Part shown: positions 56,344 through 64,000 of the stretch, piece by piece
Numbering within the stretch: position 1 is the stretch's first letter
How the letters are laid out: the number at the start of each line of letters is the position of its first letter
From: Eremothecium cymbalariae DBVPG#7215
Lineage: Eukaryota; Ascomycota; Saccharomycetes; Saccharomycetales; Saccharomycetaceae
Reading direction: 5' to 3'
Assembly: GCF_000235365.1 (NCBI RefSeq)
Contig: NC_016451.1
Span: forward strand, 372,001-436,000
DNA: 64,000 bases
Made by a program: the position numbers and the translations under genes
The notes under the pieces: model-generated
The model's input: the letters and a program-made list of their open reading frames with translations, nothing else
Told to the model about the DNA's origin: nothing
Databases searched by the model: none

Positions 56344-57433
56344 ATGACGTTCTGGTGGAAGAAGAGTCCTAAGACTCCTGGAGATTATGTAAAACATTTA
56401 ACTGAACAACTAGCAAGATTTGAAATTGCTGTTTCCGATAATAGGAAGAAGATCCAGGATGAATGTACCAAGTACATAACTGGTACTAAAGATTTCATTC
56501 TTGGCGAAACTGATCCTACGCCTACTGGAGAGGCTATCGATGAGCTATACTATGCAATATATGAATCGGATTTATTATATGATCTTTTGCTACACTTCCA
56601 TGAGCTTGATTTCGAGTCTAGGAAGGATGTGGCATTGATATACGCTACATGTTTGAGGCGATCAAAGGATAATAAGTTTACTACAGTTGATTATTTGGTT
56701 ACAAAGCCCAAAATTATAGCGTATATGCTAAGGATCTCCGAATTGGCGCTGAACAAGCCACATGGGACTGAGCTATTTCTTACGATAGGTGGAATGATCT
56801 TGGAGTCTATGAAATATGAACAATTATGCAGATTAATATTAAAAAAATTCTCAACTTTGGAACTTTTTTGAATTTGCACGTCTGAGTTCCTTTGAAGTAA
56901 GCACCGAAAGTTTGCAGATATTATCAGAGTTATTTACCACCCAGACGAAACTTGTAGCTACTGAATTCTTCAATCAAGAAACTAATATAAAGAAATTCAT
57001 TGAAAAAATCAACATTTTAATGGCTCATGGTAATTATGTGACCAAAAGACAGAGTGTGAAGCTATTGCGCACAATGATTCTTAATCGAGCATACGGTCAG
57101 CTTATGAATAGTTACATCAATTCGCCTGAGAATCTAAAATTGAATATGATACTATTAAGCGACCGTTCAAAGAACTTGCAATTAGAATCTTTTAATGTTT
57201 TTAAAGTTGTGGTTGCAAACCCCAGGAAGTCTAAACCAGTGCTGGATATTTTAATTAAGAATAGGGATAACTTATTAAAGTTTTTCGAAACCTTCGGTTT
57301 GGATACGAAAGATTCTACTTTATTGGACGAAAAAGAATTCGTGGTTGGCCAAATTGAAGGGCTCCCAAGGTTGATGAACTCTAACGCTGAAAATAACTTG
57401 GGAACGTCTCCTCAAAAAAATGTCGTTGTTTAA
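56344..57433 (+). CDS. HYM1: HYM1, Mo25-family RAM-network protein (interrupted by a one-base frameshift)
   Basis: Two frames together encode Hym1/Mo25, the scaffold of the RAM network with the kinases Kic1 and Cbk1, acting in polarity and daughter-cell separation. The first part (56344-56871) starts MTFWWKKSPKTPGDYVKHLT and reaches SMKYEQLCRLILKK; then it stops. The next frame gives NSQLWNFFEFARLSSFEVST and continues ILSELFTTQTKL to the stop at 57433. They join if one A of the A7 run at 56841-56847 is removed. The length is 363 codons plus one base (362 residues; 399 in S. cerevisiae). HYM1 is essential in many strains, so a read error is likely, but a real lesion cannot be excluded. Confidence 0.9.
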
Positions 57434-57571
57434 TAGTTGAGCCTATGACTATTGATTGCAAGGAACGATCAATAATTCTTGATTTAGCATTAATAAAAAT
57501 CTTTAAAAAATGATTATATTTGACGTCACGAAATTTCTTTCCTATGGAGGCGATATTCAATTCCTTCTTGA

Positions 57572-59140
57572 CTATACCCTCCAATTTACATTTACATAGT
57601 AATGTATTCCTGTGATTTGTTCATCTATCAGTAGTTCTCCCTCTGTTATGCAATTTTGCAACACTTCCATGATAATTCCGATAGCCCAATTGTTGGAGTT
57701 TGTCTGATTTAAAATCTGAGTCAAGTGAAGAAGGTCAGAGCCTGGAGCATCTTCTACAATGCTTACAATGTTCTTTTTTATAAATTCAAAAGAATTATCC
57801 GATGACACACAAAGCACCCTTCCGTTGATCCTGACAAGTCTTATATCCATTAATCCTAGTTTGGTAAACCTTTCGCATGCTTCTCTCATCTCACTAGGTG
57901 AAACAAAGCCCGTGCCAATTCTCATAGACTTGTTATATAATGCGTATAGGTCTACCATGTTTATTAAAATTCCATCTTGTTTCTTCAACTGGTCCTTGAA
58001 TTCTGACATTATGAGTTGGTGGATCTCCCTTGATATCTCATCTAGAAATGTAGATTTGTTAAGAAACTTATCTCTATCTATAAGCAATATTGAATCTTTT
58101 TTACTATTATCTCCTTTAGCTCCTTCATATAAACGCTCTATGTCACTAGCCAATGCCATTAGGTTATTCAAGTCTCCTAGTGCGTTGTTAAGCAAGATAT
58201 CATTCTTCAACAGCTGCTGCTCCTTAATTCTTTCTAAACTTGTGATACCAATCTGGTTAAAATTATCTCCAACTGAGATGATATCTGGATGTATATTTAC
58301 ACCATTAATAGAAACTAATTTTTGGTTGTACAAAAGCTTGTTTGCCTCGCTTTCCAAGTCTTCCAAAACCCCACACATAGCCTGGAAAAACAACGAACCA
58401 TCTGAGTTACGGAAACTCAACTGAATGAAGGGGGTATCGCCTTCTTTCAAACCAGGATTTGTTTCCAAAACAATGTTCATTCTAGAGTCTTTAAAAATAC
58501 CACCATCAGCGTATTGTATCACGTTTGACTTTAGCAATCGAGTTCCACATATTTCACAATTATTTATTTGAGGATGGTTCACAAACGTACAGGCAGGACA
58601 GGAATTTACTTGATCGAGTTTAGCAGTTTGCTCGTCAGTATTTGTTGCAACAACAGTGGAAGCAACCATATCATAATCAGCGGCAATGCCACAGTTTATA
58701 CATCGTGGCATTGGGTCTTTTAACTCTCCAGTGGTCTCATTTGTTACCATACATATAGGACATGTCCATGTAACTTTATTGGAGATTAAAGATGCTTTAT
58801 TGCCAGCCTTATGCAATCCCATATCGAATTTATCTACTGGGGCTTCCAACTTTAGAAAGATAACCAACTTTGCAGAACGTTTGAGAAACTTTGAATTATA
58901 TTGCAAATCTTTGATATCACCTAGTTCTAAACAAACTGACTCTTTTGAATGTGCTTTGTCATCTATATATATAATTCTTTGGGACGTCAAGTAACACCTC
59001 CCTTTTTGCTTTGTAATTATCTTTGATTTTCCATGGTATAACCCAACATTTTGTTCAACATATATGTCCTTCTCATTCTCACGTAATATAGGTTGAGCTG
59101 ATGTGGTCGTTTCAGCGTAATGCCAATAATCCAAATACAT
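57572..59140 (-). CDS. VPS36: VPS36, ESCRT-II subunit with GLUE domain
   Basis: The 522-residue protein (566 in S. cerevisiae) has an N-terminal GLUE domain split by two NZF zinc fingers: Cys 127, 130, 147, 150 and Cys 181, 184, 195, 198. The first half of GLUE has NVGLYHGKSKIITKQKGRCYLTSQRIIYID and the second MNIVLETNPGLKEGDTPFIQLSFRNSDGS. A helical linker and two winged-helix domains follow (from about 380). In ESCRT-II it binds ubiquitin and PI3P and drives multivesicular-body sorting at endosomes. It is convergent with HYM1. Confidence 0.96.
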   Translation of the reverse strand: MYLDYWHYAETTTSAQPILRENEKDIYVEQNVGLYHGKSKIITKQKGRCYLTSQRIIYIDDKAHSKESVCLELGDIKDLQYNSKFLKRSAKLVIFLKLEAPVDKFDMGLHKAGNKASLISNKVTWTCPICMVTNETTGELKDPMPRCINCGIAADYDMVASTVVATNTDEQTAKLDQVNSCPACTFVNHPQINNCEICGTRLLKSNVIQYADGGIFKDSRMNIVLETNPGLKEGDTPFIQLSFRNSDGSLFFQAMCGVLEDLESEANKLLYNQKLVSINGVNIHPDIISVGDNFNQIGITSLERIKEQQLLKNDILLNNALGDLNNLMALASDIERLYEGAKGDNSKKDSILLIDRDKFLNKSTFLDEISREIHQLIMSEFKDQLKKQDGILINMVDLYALYNKSMRIGTGFVSPSEMREACERFTKLGLMDIRLVRINGRVLCVSSDNSFEFIKKNIVSIVEDAPGSDLLHLTQILNQTNSNNWAIGIIMEVLQNCITEGELLIDEQITGIHYYVNVNWRV

Positions 59141-59385
59141 TTACTCAATCGACATTGCTTTAAATATATGTGAACGGTTAAGCTTCGAAGACTGAAACTT
59201 CAAAACGCATTCTGAAGTGCCATTTTAAAATCCGGAAAATGGAATGGGCGGACGTGAAACGAATTAACCAACACCCACCAACTATGCGCTAACAACATAT
59301 AAATTTAGATACACAGGGTGATTTCTATTAGTTAAATAGTAAACATAACAAAAAGGAAGGAAATCACTCCTAAAAATTACTTCAA

Positions 59386-61830
59386 TTATGTACTAGTCAT
59401 TGGGGAAATACCGGGTACTAATGGCTTTAACTGTGCTTGGTGCAAAGACTTCAAATTTGTTTGCGATTTGCGAAGCACATTAGACTTTCTAGCGATTGCC
59501 AATTCATCCAATTTCTTTTTCCAAATGGGCACATCTTGTTCTAACAGTTTGTTTAACTCAGTTAGCCTTTGTTCATCCTTCAACCTCTGTTCTGGATTAA
59601 ATGGAGCAAAACTATAACCACCATTACCATCAAACTTTAGTAACAAGTTGTGGAAATGCCATAGAGTGGTCCGATGACACACGGAAATTAGAGAAATGTT
59701 TAATTTTTGCGCATGGGTATACATCTTCTGTTCCATTTCTGGTGATACTGCGGAAGTACATTCATCCAAAACAGCAAACTTTGGTTTATGATAATACATT
59801 CTAGCCATGGCTAAGCGCTGCTGTATACCTACAGACAATTCTTCTGACCAGTTTCTGACGATGTCAAATGCCTCTGTGAGTGATACTTCTGTAGTTTCAT
59901 TAGCACCCCCCTCGCTGCTTTTTTTGGCCATAATAATAGACATATGTTCAGTTATTAAGTCATCCAACTCTAGAACAGATAAAATTTCAGCCAATTCCTT
60001 GTCTCCGCGCTCAAAGTCTCCCTCATATTTCTCCTTAAATAGTTCCAACTTGTCTGGATAGATAACTTGTTCTCTCAATGTCGACATATTACCCATATAG
60101 GCTCTTTGTGGTAAGTAGTAAATGGCACTCTCGCCGCTCTCAGTTCTTCTAGGAGGCATGATGAGTTTAGTAGGTTTATTCGGATTAGCAAACGACTTCA
60201 ATACAGGCCACAAACCACCTAAAACTCTAAATAAGGACGACTTACCACACCCATTAGGACCGATAATTAACAAGTGGTTACCATGCTTCAATTCAAAGTT
60301 CAATTCTGGAATCAACACTTGCTGAGCTGGAGTAACTAGAGGAATGTTCATAAACTGGATCTTGGAGTCATCATATTCAATCAAGAAATCTTTACCACTT
60401 TCGGACAATTTCTTGCCTGCATCCAATCTGTCATTGAATGTATTCAATCTTAACGACTCACCCTTTAATTGCTGGATACTCCGCCTCAATTCTACATATC
60501 TACCGATAGATGAAGACGCAGTTAGCAATAATCTACGGTTTGTGATAAAGTCTGCAGTGACATCTTCAGTAGGATCAGCACGGAAGAAAACTGGGATAGA
60601 ACAAAGCACCAAACCAGCAGCACCCCACACATATTTGACTACAAAACTGGTTGAGAAATCGTACAAAGCCCTTGATTTAATCTCACCAGCCAAAAACACA
60701 GCTAGATGATAGTAAGAAAAGTCCAAATTCCAAAGCTCCGTATTCTGGCCCTTAAACAGCGCAATTTCTTCATTACTAGAATGCAACTTCGAATGCAGTG
60801 ACCTGAAGTAACCTTCAAAATAGGTTCTTGCCACAGTCAAATCGACAAAGTTCGGCTGAATCAACTTCAAAAATAAGTTGCTAAAATGCACAATCAACCC
60901 CAAAATCAAGGTACCTTCAGCCATCATACCGCTCTTGGAGTTCTGCGCCAATTTAAATGAACACATAATTAAGTCCAACGTCGGTTTCAACAGCTGATTC
61001 AAAAGTACGGAAGCATTGTGCGAAAACGCACCCACATCACGGGTCAAGTACTGCACTGGAATATCCGAAATCTGGGAAGACGACGTCCCATGGTCCTTCT
61101 TGACCAACCCATCCCCGCGATTAGTAGCAACAGCCGACCCCACAGACGCGCTGAGCGCCTCCTGCTTAACGTTTGGCAAGTTATTCACTGAGTAAAAACT
61201 ATGATGCGAAGAAAGATACTTATCCAAAAGATGATAACTAATCTTCCTATTGATCGTCACAGCACAAAGCCTGGTAGTATACGTCAATAGCGAGTTCACA
61301 ATACTTGCAGGAACCCCAAGAGTCATCCATTGACCAAGCAACACCTTGATGAACTCCGCATATTTCCCCTTCACCAACTTCGACACCAAGATCCCATCCA
61401 ACGTAGCAACCCGCAACGTCAACATTGTCCGAATAACTAACAAAATCCCCTGCAACAAAAAAATCATCAAGCATCGCGGATCCCTGAGTATCAGATTCAA
61501 AAGAAAATTCCGTCTCCTTTTGGCGCTCGAGCCCCCGGTCCCTGCCGCACCCCCCGCCTTACCCTCGCTACCCTCGGAATTGTACCCATCCCCCTCCACC
61601 TCCCCATCTTCACTAGCCTCCTCATTCACCGGATTATACAACGACCGAATAAATTTAAAACTGATCGTACTACTGGCTCTCGGCCTCGTCTTTTTTTCTG
61701 ACTGCTCCTCATTCGGCCTCTGTCTAGATGAATCTTTCCCCCTAGCCAAACTCTGCACCGTAAACAACAACAGCAACAGATATGAAGCCTTTAGTATCCG
61801 AATCCTGTGCAGCTTATAGAATTCCAACAT
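59386..61830 (-). CDS. PXA2: PXA2, peroxisomal ABC half-transporter (ABCD family)
   Basis: The 814-residue half-transporter (853 in S. cerevisiae) has an N-terminal membrane domain with the ABCD signature region ([31 protein letters not shown] [14 protein letters not shown]). The nucleotide-binding domain has Walker [10 protein letters not shown] near 522, a degenerate signature [14 protein letters not shown], and Walker [13 protein letters not shown]. Pxa1-Pxa2 imports long-chain acyl-CoA into peroxisomes for beta-oxidation. A CGG-N17-CCG oleate-type element lies about 580 bases upstream. The low-complexity Gly/Ala/Glu-rich segment at 75-105 is coded by unusually GC-rich DNA. The start is the ATG at 61828-61830. 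Confidence 0.95.
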   Translation of the reverse strand: MLEFYKLHRIRILKASYLLLLLFTVQSLARGKDSSRQRPNEEQSEKKTRPRASSTISFKFIRSLYNPVNEEASEDGEVEGDGYNSEGSEGKAGGAAGTGGSSAKRRRNFLLNLILRDPRCLMIFLLQGILLVIRTMLTLRVATLDGILVSKLVKGKYAEFIKVLLGQWMTLGVPASIVNSLLTYTTRLCAVTINRKISYHLLDKYLSSHHSFYSVNNLPNVKQEALSASVGSAVATNRGDGLVKKDHGTSSSQISDIPVQYLTRDVGAFSHNASVLLNQLLKPTLDLIMCSFKLAQNSKSGMMAEGTLILGLIVHFSNLFLKLIQPNFVDLTVARTYFEGYFRSLHSKLHSSNEEIALFKGQNTELWNLDFSYYHLAVFLAGEIKSRALYDFSTSFVVKYVWGAAGLVLCSIPVFFRADPTEDVTADFITNRRLLLTASSSIGRYVELRRSIQQLKGESLRLNTFNDRLDAGKKLSESGKDFLIEYDDSKIQFMNIPLVTPAQQVLIPELNFELKHGNHLLIIGPNGCGKSSLFRVLGGLWPVLKSFANPNKPTKLIMPPRRTESGESAIYYLPQRAYMGNMSTLREQVIYPDKLELFKEKYEGDFERGDKELAEILSVLELDDLITEHMSIIMAKKSSEGGANETTEVSLTEAFDIVRNWSEELSVGIQQRLAMARMYYHKPKFAVLDECTSAVSPEMEQKMYTHAQKLNISLISVCHRTTLWHFHNLLLKFDGNGGYSFAPFNPEQRLKDEQRLTELNKLLEQDVPIWKKKLDELAIARKSNVLRKSQTNLKSLHQAQLKPLVPGISPMTST

Positions 61831-62814
61831 ATTAGCATCCTATCATAAACCCAGACGCGCTTAATCTGAATCGAACCTAACCCAATACTCAAAAAAATAA
61901 TAAATATCCGAAACTAACCTGTAAAACACCCTATAAACAACCGCTGTCTGTATTCTTTCCGCCCACCGTAGTGTCTTATGTACTATCTCTGTTATATGCC
62001 GATGCTATGTCGACGCTATCGCCATACGTGAGCAGCACGAAGCACTACATGTGGTTTTAAACAAACCAAACTAATATATCCAAATTTTAGCAAATATCGC
62101 GGCTACCCATTCCAAACCAGGGTCCCTCCTCCTTTTCCCTGTGACTCCCCCGGCTTGCTATAGATTAACTCCACCACAACCACGAAAAAACTTGGAGAGC
62201 AGCACAAGGCCAAAACACCAAAACAGTGGAACACCAGTAACCTGCCGACTAGACCCTCTGGAGCGCTACATTGAGGCAGCCAGCCGGGGCCGCCTTCAAG
62301 CTGTGCTTGTTTGCGGGGGGCAGGGCCGGGGTCACGTGCTCTCTCCAACCGGCACCGCCCGTGCACCGGGAAAGGGTTTCAGCCCGCTGCTTATGTAACG
62401 CGCGATTCGGGAATAAAGGCCTTGTCCCCGGATGTTGTTGTCACGTGATCTACGGCTTTAATGCGACCACGGCGAGGAAAGCGTGTCGATCGCGCGACGC
62501 TAGTGGCAGATACGGTAAATATATAACCATGCAGAAACGAAACGTATAGTTATCTTTCTGAAGTTAAATTATTTATTACAACATACGTAAAAGGGCCCAA
62601 AAACATGAAACTGACGAGTGGTGCCAACACCATTGCAGCGTGAGATGGGGTAATTTGCTGACGGGGCTCGTAAACCGAAAGACTGCGGATTCGGCCAGGG
62701 TTGGAAGAAGACCAAATAAAAAACAGGAAAAATGAGACTTTATTATTATGTGCTCGAGCTGAATATATAAAGGTTCCTGGTGATTTTAAAAATTAATACA
62801 GCACTTATTTTCTT
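61831..62814. promoter_or_regulatory. PXA2 promoter region and 3' region of the FAT3-like gene
   Basis: The 984 bases contain only short open frames that resemble no known gene. A GC-rich block (62100-62510) carries two CACGTG sites near 62334 and 62442 and an oleate-type element at 62408-62430; the flanks are AT-rich. Confidence 0.5.
62408..62430. promoter_or_regulatory. Oleate response element-type site (CGG-N17-CCG)
   Basis: CGGGAATAA at 62408-62416 fits CGGNNNTNA and is followed after the right distance by CCG at 62428-62430, giving CGG-N17-CCG. This is the consensus bound by Oaf1-Pip2 in S. cerevisiae and lies upstream of PXA2, a peroxisomal fatty-acid transporter known to be oleate-induced there. 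Confidence 0.6.
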
Positions 62815-64000
62815 TCAAGTACGACTAGCCCTTATAGCCCTGTCCTTCTCTAGGTCCTCATCAGACGTTGAAGCACGCCCTTCTTCCATGTTAACGATGC
62901 CTTCGCGCTTGCCGGCGCGATAGAGCGTGAACCAGATGATGAGCATGTTCACGATAGCGACTACGACGGCGCCCCAGGCTAGACCTACGTAGTTGCTGCC
63001 CGTCCTGTAGACGACGCCGTAGTCGTCATAGGCAGTGCCTTCTTTAATGATGGCGGTAACAATGGCCACGACACTGGCAGCCAAACCTAGAGCGCCAACG
63101 GCGAGGAGGGCCAGCAATCCCTGGGACCAAGGAATTATACGCAGACCCTTGCCTGGCAGGAGCAGCGAAACGATGAGCAAAAAGTTTACGACCAATGATA
63201 TGAGGGTAAAGGCCAGGCAGGCGGACACGGATGGGCGGTACATTGGTTCCTTTTCTAGCAACTTACCCTCTAGGTGAAGATCATCTGCTTTGATATCCAA
63301 GGCCTTAACGAAGGGTTCCAAGTCTGAGTTTAGAAGCTCTCTGTACAAGATGCTCCTGTAATCGAAGCCTTGAACACCGCCTCCCTGTCTGGTGCAACCT
63401 TTGCTAGTTCCGTTGACTCTAATGGTACACAAGTCGAATATACCGAGTCTGAACCTGGAAGGGACGTCGAAATAGCTTAAGATCTGTGGACTTAGTTTCT
63501 GCATTGCTTCCACACTCATTTCGGTGGTCTCCGACCCTGCAGCGGCACCCAGAATAGCCAACACAGGGACCAAAGGCTCTGGATTTTGAGCAGCAAAGTC
63601 AGCCAGGGAGATCAGGGAGCCAAAGGTCCGGAGGACATTATAGGAGTGGTCAGTCAGTTCGAACAAGTATGGGATCAGCTCTGCCTTCTTTTGGTTGGTG
63701 GAGGCACCTTGCAGCTCGTTTAGGGTGTGTAAAGAACCAGCCTGGTCATTCGTATTGGCCAGGATCTGGTGCAGGTAAACCAACTGAGCCGCAGATTGCG
63801 GCGTGGTCTGTGCCGATAGCGTGAGGACGGTAGCGATCGTCAAGGTGCTGTTGTTTGCATTCGAAATGATGGTGGTCAGGGAGGCCAAGGACGTCCTCTC
63901 CGTATCCGTCACGTTTCCGACATTTTGAAGAATCTCCAAATCAGAAGAGGGGTCCTTCGAGTGGGACAACAAGTCTCCCAAAGCATTCAACGCGTCAGCA
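62815..64000 (-). CDS. FAT3/INA1-like membrane protein (5' end beyond the window)
   Basis: The frame stays open to the window edge, with no ATG at its first visible codons, so this is the C-terminal 394 residues or so of a larger protein. An extracellular-type region with Asn and Ser/Thr-rich helices is followed by three transmembrane segments at about 255-285, 290-320 and 335-360 and a short cytosolic tail. The layout and position beside PXA2 match the S. cerevisiae pair FAT3 (YKL187C) and INA1 (YLR413W), SUR7/PalI-like membrane proteins, FAT3 being implicated in fatty-acid uptake. The coding DNA is GC-richer than most of the window. Confidence 0.75.
   Translation of the reverse strand, partial: ADALNALGDLLSHSKDPSSDLEILQNVGNVTDTERTSLASLTTIISNANNSTLTIATVLTLSAQTTPQSAAQLVYLHQILANTNDQAGSLHTLNELQGASTNQKKAELIPYLFELTDHSYNVLRTFGSLISLADFAAQNPEPLVPVLAILGAAAGSETTEMSVEAMQKLSPQILSYFDVPSRFRLGIFDLCTIRVNGTSKGCTRQGGGVQGFDYRSILYRELLNSDLEPFVKALDIKADDLHLEGKLLEKEPMYRPSVSACLAFTLISLVVNFLLIVSLLLPGKGLRIIPWSQGLLALLAVGALGLAASVVAIVTAIIKEGTAYDDYGVVYRTGSNYVGLAWGAVVVAIVNMLIIWFTLYRAGKREGIVNMEEGRASTSDEDLEKDRAIRASRT

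Noticed and set aside
56841..56870. Programmed +1 frameshifting in HYM1
   Set aside because: No known yeast slippery heptamer (such as CTTAGGC) lies before the stop, and the homologous residues resume from the A7 run, so a simple indel explains it better.
57759..58424. 221-codon frame opposite VPS36
   Set aside because: Lies entirely inside the conserved VPS36 frame and shows no domain; a long antisense shadow.
62103..62549. Overlapping frames of 85-92 codons in the GC-rich block upstream of PXA2
   Set aside because: GC-rich DNA has few stops; the frames conflict and look unlike proteins.

Overview
The window is nuclear DNA from a budding yeast of the Saccharomycetaceae. Nearly every gene is a clear orthologue of a Saccharomyces cerevisiae gene. 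Spacing is compact, introns are almost absent and base composition is AT-rich. From 1 to 53.5 kb the gene order interleaves two S. cerevisiae tracks, the BFR2-OMS1 stretch of chromosome IV and the ERC1-PCL5 stretches of chromosome VIII. Pairs duplicated in S. cerevisiae (RSC3/RSC30, CPR5/CPR2, GIC1/GIC2, SSF1/SSF2, PRO1/YHR033W) appear once. This is the unduplicated ancestral order, so the organism is a pre-whole-genome-duplication yeast. The close match to S. cerevisiae proteins makes me favour the Zygosaccharomyces/Torulaspora clade, but I infer that and cannot name the species.

Layout. 0-12.4 kb: BFR2, a MATE transporter (ERC1), PIH1, PRO1, CFT1, GPI11 and an AIM24-like gene. 12.6-20.2 kb: RSC3/RSC30, CPR5, MED6, FYV4, HNT2 (with a 55-nt intron) and an F-box gene. 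20.2-26.4 kb: tRNA-Val with an old LTR relic, an unrecognised polyQ membrane protein, PMT7 and SRB7/MED21. 26.5-37.7 kb: VMA22, GIC, RPP1, SUM1, PAN5 and SSZ1. 38-53.5 kb: TFB1, RRP3, SSF, PIB1, HTD2, IPK1, DYS1, OMS1, RRP4, TRM5 and PCL5. 53.5-56 kb: tRNA-Phe, two tandem solo LTRs, a truncated third, a small Cys-rich secreted-type ORF, tRNA-Leu and another solo LTR. After this the gene order jumps to a chromosome XI/XII-type block: HYM1, VPS36, PXA2 and a FAT3/INA1-like gene cut by the window end. The LTR/tRNA cluster is therefore a rearrangement breakpoint.

Functional themes. Many genes serve ribosome biogenesis or translation (BFR2, SSF, RRP3, RRP4, RPP1, TRM5, DYS1, SSZ1, PIH1), and several promoters carry RRPE (AAAATTTT-type) and PAC (GATGAG-type) elements. 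PCL5 has a perfect Gcn4 palindrome upstream, GIC has MCB/SCB-type elements, and PXA2 has a sequence fitting the oleate response element.

Three genes carry single-base frame breaks: HYM1 in an A7 run, PAN5 at a GG, and probably SUM1 near its C-terminus. They could be real or read errors. No CRISPR, prokaryotic element, centromere or intact retrotransposon body was found. I did not see a convincing new multi-gene system. The most open items are the Cys-rich ORF between LTRs, the unrecognised polyQ membrane protein and the chained uORFs before PIH1.
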